Shown one piece after another: positions 36,701 through 51,024 of a stretch of 64,000 nt of DNA. Location of the stretch: contig RSEF01000001.1 of assembly GCA_003993805.1 (NCBI GenBank), positions 75,257,009 through 75,321,008 on the forward strand. Direction: 5' to 3'. The first letter of the stretch is position 1. Each line of letters opens with the position of its first letter. Below the pieces are notes generated by a model that was not told the DNA's origin, searched no databases, and saw only the letters and a list, made by a program, of their open reading frames with translations. The translations under genes were made by a program, and so were the position numbers. The DNA is from Himantopus leucocephalus. Taxonomy: Eukaryota; Chordata; Aves; Charadriiformes; Recurvirostridae.

Positions 36701-39700
36701 CCTTTTGAAAGCATGAAAATCCATAGGGAGCTGAAAATGATTCCTTTTTTGTTGAATTGCTTAAAATAAAGTGGCCTATGACCTCTTGAAAGTATGCCTG
36801 ACCCCATGGGACTAGGAGAGACCAAATGAACTAGACCATAGCAGGACCCAGAGGTGAGCACAAACTCAAATTTGGAAGCAAACTCCATAGATCATATTAT
36901 ATTGTAAAGTGGGAGGTGGTGATTTCAAGCAGCTGGTCTTGCTTTCCACTGGTCATGTAGATTCACACAGTAATTCCACTATAAAGAAAAGGAAAGACGT
37001 GTATAGCATATTTGTAACGACAACCTCAATTGTAGTTTAAAGCTGCTTAAGAATAATGTAAGAGGTGTTTTTCATTCCACCATACATTCTTCTACTCCTT
37101 CACAAATTTACACCAAGAATGAAAATGTCTTTCCTAGCCCCGTGTAAATTCTGACTGATTATGCTTGACTCATGGCTTAATTGTCCCTATTATAAGGACC
37201 GTAACTTTTTCTATGTTTTCACTATTTCCTGATGATAATTCTTGTTTCTTTCTGCTGAAAATGCTCATCAGCATCATCTTTGAAGGATGGGCATTGGAGG
37301 TAGATAAAGTTTTCAATGGTGCTGTCACTAGCCCAGCATAGAAAATTAATAACTTTTCTCTGGTTCAGTTTTTCTCCTTGGGCATCCAAGAATCTTATTA
37401 GCCATCTTATCCGAAAGCTTTGTTTGCCCTGATGCTTATGTTGGGTTGACCTTGGACGTGATCCGGAAGCCAGCCTGAAGAACTGTTGCTCTCCAATATA
37501 TAATGACAGTTTGATAAGTTTGTCCTACATTCCTTGATCCCAGACATATGCCTTTGTTTTTGGCTATGCTGAAACACGTTGTTCAATAGTTCCCAATTCT
37601 CTGATAAATACTCGTAAGCTTGCACTGCTTTAGCAAAATCAGAAGCATGCAGATTGATCTCAGTTGGTGAGAGAGTCTCACTTGAGCAGCTTGCAAACAA
37701 CATGTTGTGTTTCTTCTGCTGTTTGGCTACTCCTGTTACGTCTCTGCATCTTCTCTCCATCTTACCTGCTGGAGCCCTGCATTGTATACAAGTAATTATG
37801 TAGTTATTCTGTTCTGTTATCAGTAAATACGCTTTAATTGGAGTAGAGAGCAAGAGAGAGTGTGGGCTTTGAGTCTGTTGTATTTACTTGCCATATTAAA
37901 GCCTGTTATTTTAGATCCCCTGGTCTGAACCAGAAAAGCAAGAACTGAAGGCTTGTAAATAAATCCAGATCCTGCTTCCGAAGACACAGATGAGAACATA
38001 TTCTCCCTCATCATACACAAGTAAGAAAAGCGGTGATGATTGTAAAGCAAACACTGAGGGGAAAATGGCTCATAGAATAATGTACAGAAAAAAGCAGCAA
38101 GTGAATTTTAAAAAGCCCTCATGTTATGCCTGGCCAACAAGGATTGTACAACAATTTGTTCAGACATTTAATGCCAGAAAAAGAAATAATTCCTGCTTGA
38201 GGATATTTGCCATTTTCTTTACAGTAGTGAAATACTGTATACAGCCCTAAATGTTTTGGAATCTAATCTCATCATGTCCATCAAATGACCATGCTCGAGG
38301 TATTTATTGATGAGGCTGGATAAATCCTAGCTGAAGAGAACACCACTTGTCATGGAGTGAGTAAAATCCCGGGCATGATGCCAGACTCCCAGGGACAATT
38401 TTGCCTTGATGGAGTATAGCGATTTATACTTGTCTTTGCTTCCATCACTGAGTGCTAGAACAGGGAGAAGGGAGGAAGAAGGAAAGCAAAAAGCACTGTA
38501 TTTTCACAGGGGTGTTATTTACTTAAAAATTAAAATCTTCTCATTGCCTCACCATTTTCTGGAGGAAAAAGAAAAGTAGATGCCTGACTTCATTTGAAAT
38601 TACATAGTCTGTGCTAAACATGAGTCGGATATGATGGTTGTGATGACTCTCTCTTACCCTCAATTATTTTTTTCATGCTGAAATAATCATAATCCTGTGA
38701 AAACAGAAGCTTGTTTATGTTAAATAATTTCAGACTGGACTGCTGATATTCTTGGTTGAATTTTTCTTGCTACCCAGTGATGTTTTGTTTCAGTGAACAA
38801 AAGTTCCTTTTCCAATCTGCTTTCAATGAATCATAGAGAAGTCTATACACTTTAAAGATGGAAAATGACCAAGACATAGAAGCCTTTTATGACTTTCAAT
38901 AAAGCTTTTTGTTTTGCTAGCTTATTAAAATGAATTTTTGCACTTGGGAGCTGACTGACTTGTGCAAGGAGCAGTAGCTATTCCCTATAGACTTACAGGA
39001 AAATAGCATTCCCGGACAAAAGTTGAGTCAGGAGAGAGAAATGACTCATTCTTTGTACTGTTCCCTTCTGACATTACTTCATGAGTGATCAAGAGGTTTA
39101 GCCTGAAGTATGACTGTTGTATATGAATGTAGAAAGTTTACATTAAATCTAGGGGAGAACGGAACAAGAATTTGAGGGTTAATAAATAGACAGACTGCAT
39201 CTGGCTGAGGAAATCCCCTGAGCTGAAAATAATTGAAGGCTGGGAGAGTATGTGGGAGAGGTACATGCCTGTCTTGTCGTTGATCTTCCTTTGCCTTTTG
39301 ATTATGGTCGCTCTTGGAGGCACAGTACTGAGTTAGATGAACCCTTTTTTTGGTGGGGTGGGGAAGCCTGAAAACCAGAACTTTGGGATTCAAAATCCAG
39401 AAAGAGTCCAAGACTTTTTGTTTTATGGTTTTGTGGCCAACCTTCTGCTGGCACGGAGGGGAAGGAAAGAAAAGGAACCAATGTATTTTGAATACTTCAG
39501 ACTCATAATGCTGGAACTGTCTTTTAAGATCAGTTGCCTTTTAGTGAATTTGGTTTAAGAGAACATAATTGTAAGTGAAGCTGAAGATTTGTGGCTTGTT
39601 ATTGTAATTAAATCTGAGGAAAGAGGAAGGTTCGAGGTTGTCAGTTAAGAAGCTCATCCTGAAACAGTAACGTAGGAGCTGCCAAACTCAGGTAGACATC

Positions 39701-41252
39701 TGAAAATGCACTTTTACCTCAAATTGCTCATTTTGTTGGTAATAAGCTTTGGCTTCATAAATATTGTGGACTTCGATCTGAACGAATTTAGGAAATGAAA
39801 TCTGAAAACTATTCATGGGGAATTTTCTTCTTTCACATCCCTTCACACGGGAGAACTCTTCCTAAGAACATCAGTGATTTCTCTCTTACTCATTTCTTAA
39901 TTAGGCTGGTCATCAAAGCTGTGGCTTGTAAACCCAAAGCGCCAGTGATTCCCGCCATAAGATAATACTGTCCAGATACATTTAAGGTGGTATTGCTTAC
40001 AGCAATACAGAAACTAAATTCTGTGCTTTCCTGAATCTTTCAGGATGCTGTCATGGATTGTCCAAAGCACTGAAGGTGAAAGTGGTCTTCCTGTCATATA
40101 AAGAAGTCTTTGTTTTGGCAATTCAGTAATTGTGAAAGAGTATTCAGCAAAAATTCTTCATCTCAGGATGGTACAGAGAGTTGAAAGAGTGGTATTAAGC
40201 TGAGATGGCAATCTCGGCTAGAAATTGGCGGGGAGAGAGGCAGATAATATCACAATGTCGGTTTGTTCATTTGTGATATAGCCCTCTATTCAAAACATAT
40301 CTTTTTAAATCTAATTTTGTTTTCACACTGCAGTTAAGCAAGAGGAATTGGGAATCTGTGAAGTGACACCACGAATCCTGCATTAGAGTCTTGGCAATGT
40401 AGCTGACAACTCACCATCAGACTTGTGACACTTTTTTTTTTTTTTCTATTCATGATGTCCTTCAGTAGCTTTATTTCAAGGAGTTTTCAGTGGAGAGTCA
40501 CATACAAGGACTATAAAGGAGATGGCAGGACCCAAGACATTTCAGCGTGTCTCCAAGGAAAACAGACCTAGCAGCACGGTCTAGATACTGTCCCTATTTT
40601 CATCAATTCCCTAGCAAGTTTGAGTCCAGATATAAGTGTCCCAGATATCAGAAAAATGGATCTCTCTAAGGCCTCAGAAACCTTGCTTGAACAGAATCCT
40701 CTTAGTCTTTCCAATAAAGTTCCTGACCAGGGAACTTTCTTAGAAGACAGCTTACAGGAACAGTCTATGCTTACTACTTGCGCACAGTATCAACAAGTTC
40801 CAGCTCTCATCACATAGGGGTATTCTACCCATTTTTAACAAGTTATCTGTTTCCCTTTTAGTCTTTTCACTTTCTGCATAGAGGAAGCACAGCACCAGGT
40901 TGACGTTTTTTCCAAGGTGGCTTAGCCAGTTTACCAGCTGTGCAGAGGTTATACTGTAACCCATTCAAAACCATGTATGTAAGAACTTTGAGGCAACTTC
41001 GTTCTCTCTATATTAATACTGAAAGGGAATTTCTCTGGGCTCAGGAACTAGTCTGGGATGAGCTCTGTGGCATCTAGGTCAGTCTCTAGTGTTGTCTGCA
41101 TTGAAGGTCTGCATGCTGACTCTTTATGTTGGAAAATATCCTGCTGGTTTTGCATTTGTTTTTGGCATTTCTCAGGTTCTCTAGGAAGACAGTTCAGCAA
41201 AATTATTCTGAAAGCCAATAAAAAGAAGCTGAAAATGTTGGATTTTTTTTTT

Positions 41253-41489
41253 TTTAGCACACTAATATAGCACCAGGATGCCATTAGAATCCAGACACTG
41301 ATGCATTTCCAAATCAAGATCCTGGACTCTATACGCGCACTTCTGTTAAATTTTGTTGTTAAATTTATCTNTTTAGCACACTAATATAGCACCAGGATGC
41401 TATTAGAATCCAGACACTGATGCATTTCCAAATCAAGATCCTGGGCTCTATACGCGCACTTCTGTTAAATTTTGTTGTTAAATTTATCT
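41253..41489. repeat. 118-base tandem copies around a single N
   Basis: The block TTTAGCACACTAATATAGCA... to ...AAATTTATCT at 41253-41370 is repeated at 41372-41489 with N at 41371. Only about two differences are seen. Probable haplotype duplication by the assembler. Confidence 0.85.
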
Positions 41490-41804
41490 TTTGTTGATAA
41501 GGTTTCTTTTATTGGACCACTAGTGGTTGCTATTGATCTCCTGAGGATGTTAAAGTAATCTAGTGAAACTTGGAATTGCAATTCTGAATTTCTAAAGATG
41601 GGCAAAGCAGAAGTGCTGTGTTACATAATCTGTGGTTGGATCTACTTGACTTCTAATTGGCCATTGGGTGATTAGCATGAACCACTTCCTGGATCAGTGA
41701 ACTTTTGGGAAGCTCAGATTCAAATCAGGACAGAAACACACAGAAATGTATCACATAGGATCAAGAGGGTCCTATAATGACCAGACCCTCTTGCTGGACT
41801 TCTC

Positions 41805-41963
41805 ATAGAATCATCTGGGCTGGAAGGGACCTTTAAGATCATCAAGTCCAACCATCGACCTAANNNNNNNNNNNNNNNNNNNNNNNNNNNNNNNNNNNNN
41901 NNNNNNNNNNNNNNNNNNNNNNNNNNNNNNNNNNNNNNNNNNNNNNNNNNNNNNNNNNNNNNN
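41805..41963 (-). repeat. CR1 LINE 3' end running into a 100-N gap
   Basis: In minus orientation it begins CATAGAATCATCTGGGCTGG, then AAGGGACCTTTAAGATCATC and AAGTCCAACCATCGACC, the standard CR1 3' terminus. The 100-N gap (41864-41963) interrupts the element, so its length is unknown. The sequence after the gap is not recognisably CR1. Confidence 0.9.
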
Positions 41964-43429
41964 GATCCAGCCTGACTTACCCTTGGTTCAATCCCTGTGT
42001 GAAAATATTGATGAAATTGTTTTGTAGTGTGGTTTTGTTTTGTTTTTTTAATGGCCTAGAAATCTGACCAGAACCATGCTTGTTATTTCAGTCCCATTTT
42101 CACAACTTTTCTATGTATAGAACTGTCATGAAGAAATAATAATCTAGTCACAACTAATAAGGAAATGAGTGGTATGCTAATTGTTTTAATTGTTTCACCC
42201 ATTTGCTTTCACTTCCAGAATGTGAGTTGGGTACCTGGATTTAGGACATGCATCACCTCCTGTTTGACACTTAATTCTTCAAGAGAACAATTTTAATCAT
42301 GTTAAGCGAAGGTCACAGAGCCCATAGAAGTATCATCTGTGAGGTGTTACAGTATTTTCTACTTGTCATGATACATACACTTATAATCTAAATGCCTTTG
42401 TCATTTTAATAATAGTTAATATAGTGATTTGAAGAAAAGCAGTTCAGTTCTATTAGGAACACTAATTATACACTTTTGAAAAGACTCTGATAGTACATAG
42501 GATGAAGGGGTTATAAAATAGTTATAAAAATCCTTGAGTTGAAACTTTCCGTTAAGTGATTCAAACTGATAGTCCTAATTCAACCAGCACAAATAAGTCC
42601 AGTAAGAATATATATGGCCTAAATTATGTGAATAACACTTACTATAGGCTCTGAGTATAAACAGATAACCAGTTTTTAAAAGACTAATTTAAAACTGCAG
42701 AAGACAATTTTTTTATTTTTCTCTCCAAATTAAATTATGCCGTTAGTAGAAAAATAGTCACTAACAATAAATTATGTGTTTGTTTCTTGAAAGAACTTTA
42801 TTGGAAAAAAATTAGGAAGCTGCATTTACTGTTTATCTGATTTTATTTTTTTTTAAGCAATGTGGAACTATATCAAATAACACGAGCAAGATAAAGTGTA
42901 AATAGTGATTTTTGAATTGTTACCAATTGTGAGTTGGTTTGTTGTTTTTAAGTGATATTTATGCTCTCAGAGGTGCTATATCCCTTCCATTACAGATATG
43001 AATGTTTGTGGTACGTTTGGCAAGATATTAGTTCTGGACATGTTTCAGTGCTTGCATGTCTACATGTGTGTTTGGGAGGGTGGAGGAGAGTCTATGGTCA
43101 GCATTGTTCATGTGAAAGCAGTATAGTAGTAGTCTGCTTCTGACAGGGGTTTCGGAATTGGAGGTGTAGGTTGAATTTCAATAGGCCGGAGCTGATTCTA
43201 GAAGCATTTTGTGTATCCTTATGAAAATATCTTCAATACAGATTTAGGTGAAACTGTCTTCTAGGGTTTGCTGTTCTGAGTGAGTGCAGCCACATAGTGA
43301 AATAATGCTTGAGTAGCACATAGCATTTGCATTAGCAGCACAGACTGAGTATAGTATAGGGTAGTGCACTGACTGATCTATGCCATTAGACTGCAGTAAA
43401 ATTATTTGAAGAATCAAAGCTCCTAGGAG

Positions 43430-43515
43430 CTTAAGTGGTAGGCCAGATCCCATTGTGCTTGGAGTTACAGAGAATAAAAGATGATCCCTGCCCCAAATCT
43501 TTCAGTGTAGTGGTT
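43430..43515 (+). repeat. Possible ancient amniote repeat fragment
   Basis: The words CAGATCCCATTGTGCTTGG, ATGATCCCTGCCCCAAA and CTTTCAGTGTAG resemble an old repeat common in turtles and crocodilians, in which a similar CCCTGCCCCAAAGAGC block occurs. I cannot assign the family. It could be coincidence. Confidence 0.4.
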
Positions 43516-43984
43516 GGAAGAAGCAATTCTATGTAACTCAAACAATTTTCTCAAAGTGCTAGGTTCTTTTTCCTGAATGAGAACAGAGAATCTGTATATC
43601 AATACAAGCTGATATCTGAGTATCAAGATCTGTCTCAAAGCAAGAGACGTATCATAGCAAGTAACATATATCATAGCAAATTACTGCTTTACATGCCTAT
43701 ATTTAAGAATGCGTGAGTTTACATAGTATTTTCAGTTTCTTAAGCTGTGCAAAGTTACCAAAACAGGAGGAGGGGGCTTAGGACTACTCTGATAGCACTA
43801 TATATGTCAGTGTAATATTGATTATTGTTATTTTTTTAAAGCTATGTTTTCTTAAATGGTGCAATTGGAAGAAGAGGTGTCTGTTGGCTCTTGCATGTCT
43901 AGAAGTACAATAAAGTACCACTGCCTTGAAACAAAATATGAGAGAATAGAAGAAAGTCACTGGAATTTTTTTGTGCTTTATAAA

Positions 43985-44335
43985 ATTAGTTCTGAATTAT
44001 GATAGCTATGTTTTNATTAGTTCTGAATTATGATAGCTATGTTTTCGCCTGCACCTGATGAATGTAAGACAAAACATACAGGGAAGACATTTTTAATAGA
44101 AAATATGCAATATTATTCCAATGATCTTGTGGTATCCTCAATAGAATAGCTTGTAGGCCATGTCAGGTTCTTTTTGTTTTGTCAAGAGANTCGCCTGCAC
44201 CTGATGAATGTAAGACAAAACATACAGGGAAGACTTTTTTAATAGAAAATATGCAATATTATTCCAATGATCTTGTAGTATCCTCAATAGAATAGCTTGT
44301 AGGCCATGTCAGGTTCTCTTTGTTTTGTCAAGAGA
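43985..44335. repeat. Two nested N-junction duplications
   Basis: A 30-base block (43985-44014) is repeated at 44016-44045 after N at 44015. The next 145 bases (44045-44189) are repeated at 44191-44335 after N at 44190 with about three differences. The adjoining pattern shows repeated failures to merge overlapping contigs. Confidence 0.85.
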
Positions 44336-46563
44336 AAAAAAATGGTGCTAGTGTTATGTTCAGGCCATGTTCAATATTACTTTCTTCCTTTTATTTTTTT
44401 CACCAGAATATAAATCCTTAATAGTTGCAATATTCGATACCCCACAGTACAAGTTTTGTGCCACCTTTACTGCATGTCACGTTTAAATTTAAGGCAGCAG
44501 GCTGAGATTCGACAGATGGTGTTGCTTCCATGCACTGTTAGGCTTGTTGCTTCTGAAGTTCCAGCCAGTGGCATGTGCAGATGTTCCTTTCTGTCTTACT
44601 GTGCATAAAGCTAGTTAGGCATTTGAAGCTGCTGATGCATATTCGTGGGAGCCTCCTCTCCTGTGTGCTTTCTATAATGTTTACTATTCCAACTATCAAC
44701 CATTCTGAAAGGCTAGCATGGCACACATGACCGCTGGCTTGAAGTGAGTTTTGGCAGAGATGGGCATGCTGTTATTTTAGTTTCCTTGAAGTACTCTACA
44801 TACTTATTCAGCTTGTGTATGGGTAGAACAACGTGATAGAACTATGGAAGAAAAAAGGTCATTTAATCTTCAGAAGAAGATGAAGTAAACTTAAAACAAA
44901 CTAAACCAAACCAACAAAAAAACCATAAAGTGGGATTTTGCTCAGGCTTTACTGACCGTTTCCCTTTGCCTGGAATAAATGTCATGAGACTCCACTATGT
45001 TACATTGCTGGCAATTGTTCAGAACCTGTGTCTCTAGCCCCATACTGGCTTACGGAGGATTAGAAGGGAAGAGCATTCCCACTATAATTACCCAGACCAC
45101 TTCCTACAAAATTTCTGCTTAGGTTTTCTATTTGGGTTCTCCTTGTGCTCAAACCTCCTTAATTTTTGTGGTTTAATGTTTGAGAACTGTCACAACTTGA
45201 AATGATTAAGCACCAAGAATCATCGCTATAGCCACAGTATTTTAAAATTAATTTGTGAGTGGTTTGTTTGAGACTGTGGCCAAAGGGTTATGTTTTTTGA
45301 TTTACCAAAAGTTTCCAATCTTGTGGTGCTGGAATTAAAAATAAATCAGGAAAGTAGTCTAGATGGAAAGAAGGAACAATGGGCATGAGAGCAGTAGTCT
45401 CTCATTGCCTTCAGGTACTTTACAGGTGGATAACAATTCCAGATTGGATGAAGCACACTTTCTTATAGACTATGGGTTATGATATCTTTGTTAAAAAATA
45501 GTAAGAGTGCCTGTTAAGAAAAAAAATGGTTTGTAACTAGCAATTTGGAACAAAGTCATCAAGCTAAGCTGCATCCTTCTTTTGTGGCCCTTGCAGTTCT
45601 GCTTTCTCCTCCCTTCCTCAACCTCGTACATATATATACACTTTAAATTCTGCATCCCATTCCTGAAGTCTAAAACTTAGAGGGAGATTTGTTATTACAC
45701 ATTTACATGGTATAAAATGTTAATGTAGGACCAGGACAGAGAATGAGAGCTTTCTCCTAGATACAGAGTGATTCAAATAAAATAAAAAAAAAATTATTAA
45801 TTCAACTTCAGTCATTGTAGTGAGTCACTGTCCTGAAGACTTTATGTTCTGACACAGTAGCGCATTAAGGCAGACTCTTCCATCTTCTCTTCATGCACGA
45901 CAAGTCATTTGGAAGAACTGTGCAGCTGGCAGGGAAGAGGTGTGAGCATGTCTATCTCCTTGACAGGCCTGACATTCTTCCAGCTACATTAGGTAAAATT
46001 AACTGATTGACTAGGGGCAAATTCTAGTTTGTGCCAGGATAAGGAAGAACACCTTGACCATGTTTTACCGTTATTTTGCTTTCCATAGACTTCATAGTAT
46101 GTAATTGTATTACGGGTAAACGTATTTGCTAGCAACACAAGTATTCCTGTTTTCTTCACATGTAACTGCATGCAGAAATTTGTGAAATGCTTATACAGAT
46201 GTCAAACTGTAAGATTTGCTGATAAAACAGTGTGGTAGCTGGACTTCAGTGCAATAATATAATGACTATCACAGTTTAATTATGCCACATACTTTGACAT
46301 AAAAGGTTTGCTTGTGGGAATCAGTGAAGTTCCTTGCATCTCTGTACTTCCCACATGTTCACAAATTTCTAATCTTATCCAAGGGTTTGATGGAGATTTT
46401 GTGGTTTCCTATGACATTTCAGAAACTGGTCGCTATCCAATATAGGTTATCAGACTACATTCATGATTTGACTGTGTTGGATATTACATGGATTCTTAGG
46501 ATAAGTTTATTATTCTCTTCCTATGTATTGGGGTGGTGGAGCTTTCATTTTGTGATTGTGCTT

Positions 46564-46961
46564 GAAATTCAGTAGTCTGAATGTTGTTGTCTTTGATCTG
46601 GAATGTCGAAATTTGTATTCTTGATAAACTCTTGGCTGTACATTGGTATTAGGACCAAAAAGGAAGAATATAGCTATTTTTGTGTCCATGTATGGTGCAA
46701 TCTAAGAGGGATTTTTGAACTTCAGAATAGGAACACGGGATTTTAGAAATGAGCACNGAAATTCAGTAGTCTGAATGTTGTTGTCTTTGATCTGGAATGT
46801 CAGAATTTGTATTCTTGATAAACTCTTGGCTGTACATTGGTATTAAGACCAAAAAGGAAGAATACAGCTATTTTTGTGTCCATATATGGTGCAATCTAAG
46901 AGGGATTTTTGAACTTCAGAATGGGAACATGGGATTTTAGAAATGAGCATNGAAATGAGCA
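46564..46961. repeat. 193-base tandem copies around single Ns
   Basis: GAAATTCAGTAGTCTGAATG... at 46564-46756 is repeated at 46758-46950 after N at 46757, with about seven or eight differences, nearly all transitions. A further N at 46951 joins an 11-base overlap (GAAATGAGCA). This is the most divergent of the duplicated pairs. Confidence 0.82.
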
Positions 46962-47749
46962 CGGGGAGTAGTGCTGTAGTGAGCTTTAGGGTGCTTCATG
47001 AGAACATTGCAAAAGATACTGGCTTTCTTGTTCACAGTTCTTCCTTTGGTATAGGACTGTAATGGTGTCTGAATAGAAGAGTGGAAGAGGAAAAGCCATA
47101 ATAAAGTGCAAGCTTATCTGAGAAGGAAAATATTTTTCCTTATACCAGTCGGCTTAGGCTGTAAAAGACATCTTATTCATGTGCATTGCTTTTAAAACCT
47201 CACTGAAGTTCTGAACTCCCTCATTTCATATAGCAATGAATTCCAGTATTGATATAAAAGCTCCTACTTGTTTAGGTAGGCTTTTCTGCTTCACCTGTCA
47301 AATTTTCTAGCTGTATCCTGAAAACTAAAAGCAAAACATGCCAAACTTTGAAAAACACACTTTCTTTAAAAAAATTTAAAAAATTCTAAATTTCAGTGGC
47401 CTTTATTCTTCATCCTGAAAGTTAGAGTAGGAGCTGTATGCTCAACACTTTTGAAAATTAAATTACTGCTTTAAATGCTTAAGTATAGGCACAGAATGCT
47501 AACTTCAGTCACTTTACAAATTCTTGGCTTTGGCTACAAATGCCAGTGAATGCAGGTAATAGCAGGAGTATACCACATCATGCCAGAATCTAAATAATTA
47601 AAAGACCTGTATGATAATAGATTAAAATTTGTTATGAAAGCATGAAGGAATTATTATAATTAACCCAATATTAAATGACTGAACGACACATGAGGACATA
47701 TTTTAAATAAATAATTTTTTACAACATAAGTATTTGGCTTTGGAGCACA

Positions 47750-48245
47750 TAAAGGAAGAGGGAGGACTTAAAACTTTCTTATTGGGACTGATGGAGGCAA
47801 ATAGGGCATCACAGAAGTCACCAAATGGTGGCAATAATGTGCCATTCCCTTGGCCACCCATTTTGGTTTGGAAGGTAAACTCACCTGCCTTGGGAATCCT
47901 GCTGGTACAGTAGATGGTGAAATGTGGCTGCTGAATCACTGGCAGATGCACTGCGCACTGCTGCCCAAGCTCCAGGGGCAGTTATCCACAGTCGTGCAAA
48001 ATGGCACAGCAGATCGCTTGATGCGGCAATGGCTTTTACACTGGACGAATCCAAGTTATTGCCATATTCAACTGTCTCCAGGTTTGCCTATGAAATCAAA
48101 CTCTTCTTCCTCCCCACCTGGGGCACCAGTAAGCACAATGAACCTGTCCTCCAGTTGCTCCAGTCCATGCAGGTCCCAAGGGATACCTGCCCCATTACCA
48201 CTTTTCCCTCTGCTAATACTGCTGCTGTCAGGATCACAACTTAAT
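47750..48245. other. GC-richer island with overlapping open frames, origin unknown
   Basis: About 500 bases are richer in G, C and CpG than the surrounding intron. Two + strand frames stay open (136 codons at 47850-48260, 106 codons at 47924-48244), and an 82-codon minus-strand frame covers 47703-47951. None resembles a protein I know and codon content looks unbiased. Candidates are a decayed DNA-transposon coding segment, a processed pseudogene or a conserved regulatory island. I do not assign a function. Confidence 0.4.
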
Positions 48246-49394
48246 CAAAGAACTGGTTGAAGAGCTGGAGATAGTAGGGCAATAACTATTTCTTATAATG
48301 ATGGTAATTTTTACCAGTTTATAATAGCGGAAATTCATAGACAAACGCTCTCTACAGAGGGCTCGGAGTAATTCAGCTATTAAGTGAGGGAATTCTAATT
48401 TATTAGCAGAGGTGTTTTGACGGCAATTTGCATGGTTTCGTTATTGTGAGACTTGAAGGAAAATAGTTAAAATGTGGTTGAAAGTTAGATGGGAAACCAA
48501 GAGAAATCTTAAGCTATAACATCATCCTGGAGAAGGCCTTTTAAATGCATTTTGCTACAAGATTAAATGGAATAACTATATAAAGGTACTAAATTTGACA
48601 CAATAAATCACAGAAGAGAACTAATTCATTAGAGCCTAAAAAAACTTTTTTAAAAATGGAAATTCTGTCCAAACACCATTAGTAGATTGGAGCACAAGTT
48701 ATGACACAACTTGAAAGTAATATTTATTAAAAGATGGGAAGATAAATACAAACAATAAAGTGCTCTGAAGATACCACGTAAGGTAACTGAATATATAAAC
48801 AGAGGCTTCTGCCCTAGTAGCAGATGACCTAGAGAATTCTCTGTATTGCAGAAAATATTGAGGACGTTGCTCATTTAAAAGTATTTTTTATAATAGAGAA
48901 ATTTAGTATGGCCTCAACTGAAGATAAACTTTTGCAACAGAGTTCATGTCTTTCTGTGTATTTGTAGTTTGATCTGCTCCTTGACTGGCTCAGGATTGTT
49001 TGGAGTTTTTTGGATTGGGGGTGATGGCAGTTTGCTGATTTTTAATTGTCTTTTATTGAAGTACCTATTGTAATAATCAGAATATAGGGGGAAAATGAAA
49101 GCAAAAGAATCAGATTATGTTTACAGAAGCATTTTGAACAGATGGACAATGACTGAGAAATTTGGATCTATATTCCAAAATCTGTGATGATTTAGGATAT
49201 TATTTTATTCCCAGTCAGTCTCTAGATCTAAAGCATGAAAAGAAATGGCAGATATGGGTGAGGAAATGTCATGCATCCACAAACACAACTGTGATCAAAG
49301 ACTTGCACTTGCAAAAAAAAATTTAAAAAAAATCACCAAACTGTTCAGACTCTGAAACTGAATCTATTTAAGGACAGAATTGTTTAAAGACCTG

Positions 49395-49497
49395 AAGGCT
49401 GCTTTGAGCCCAGAGCCTGTCTTTGAGTGGGAAGTTGGATCGAATGACCTCCAGAGGTCCCTTCCAACCTAGATTATTTTATGATTCTTTGATTCCC
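49395..49497 (+). repeat. CR1 LINE 3' end
   Basis: GGCTGCTTTGAGCC, GATCGAATGACCTCC and AGAGGTCCCTTCCAACCTAG are followed by ATTATTTTATGATTCTTTG, a decayed CR1 3' terminus on the + strand. Confidence 0.88.
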
Positions 49498-51024
49498 TCT
49501 GGTCTGTTTTACAGTAGGCACAGAGAGGTACATTTTACCCTGGACTTATGCCAGATGAACTTAAAGGTATTGTGACTCCCCTGGAAATGCCTTTTTGTAT
49601 GGTACAACTTTGCCACACGTAAGTGTCCCTCTGAGGGAGCATGCTGACTGGCCTGTATGTCAGCAGTGGGCCCCATCCCCCCCCAGGAAGGCAGCACAAG
49701 GTGGGTAGGGTCCCAAGATGGTTGGACATATAGCCAAGAGCTGCAAAGATGTGGATGATACCAGGAGTGAAGTGAGGATGGGTGGGTTAGGATTTGGATT
49801 CCCATCCTGCAGTAGATGCTTTGCAAGTGAACCACTGAGCTTGTACTCAGTAGGAGTCTTGAATGCTATTTAATCTTCCTTTATTTGGGAATTTAATTAT
49901 GATGATTGTATGTTTGTAACTGTCAGAGTGTTCACCTACATGTGTATTCTATCTGTTTTTAAAGAGTAAGCCAAGATGAAATCATTTTCCTTTTTGAATA
50001 GTCTGGGCAAAATTGTTTAAACCAGCCCTTCTTTTTTAATGACACTCTATGTTCATTAGGACAATATCTAAATCTGCTTGAAACTTGGCTTGTTGTAGTC
50101 CTCTCTGCATTGCTTGGTGCCTAGCAACCACCATCAGGGCCAGTATTTTCATCCACTTTCCCTCTGAAGTGTTTTCCAGTTTCTTCTAGCTAGGGTATGA
50201 AATAAAAACAGCCTGAGAGACACTTACCTCTGTATGTAATGGCAATAGCTGATTTTATGTGCTTCAGGGCAAGCTTACCGTGGTAGGAAGTCCTCCAAAT
50301 CATTCTTTATTATTCTAATATTATGATTTGGAATCCTTGAATTTAATCTCTTGGAAACCCTTCCCATGCATGTGGTAGGAAGATGCAAGAATTTGTGTGC
50401 TGTGTATCGCTTGTTAAAAAAAATAAAATAAAATCACAGGTAATCTGCAGGGAGGAAGAGAAATCAAAAAATAGTCCCAAAGGTTCATTTTCCCAAAGTT
50501 GTTCTTCAAATGTGTTATCAAGAGAAACAGTCTTGAATGCTTTCTAAATAAGCAGACAGCTTGCAGATACAAACAGTTTTTCATCTCTGTGCTGTTCAGA
50601 CAATAATCCTATTTTCTCAATATTAATAACTGCAGGGGCTTTAGGAGAAAATCTACTCTTGCAGCAGATGTTAAACCAAAACTGCATAGCCTAGACCTTA
50701 TGTGCAAGCTACTTCCTTGCTTTGCAAGGTTTCAGTTGGAAGGTATGTTGTTCAAGTATCGTCCTTTTTCCCCCCCTCTATTAGGAAGGTATTGTGCCTG
50801 CATTACTTTAACAGTATCGTGAGACTTGTATATGTATTTGCAAGTGGCATTTGTCTGTTGCATAAGGCAGCTTTCCTCAGTCGTGGCTTAGCGTGATTAT
50901 TTCTCTAGGCAGTAAAGTAAAAGAAGGAAATAACAATTATGTTCGTTGCCTTCTTTTAAATCAGGTAGCTTTAAAATTGACCATCTACATTGCTAGCTGC
51001 AGCATTTAATTTCTTTACAGTATA

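Noticed and set aside
37407..37853. 148-codon minus-strand open frame
   Set aside because: No recognisable protein family, ordinary intronic composition and no conserved flanking splice sites. Most likely chance, possibly part of an old unidentified repeat.
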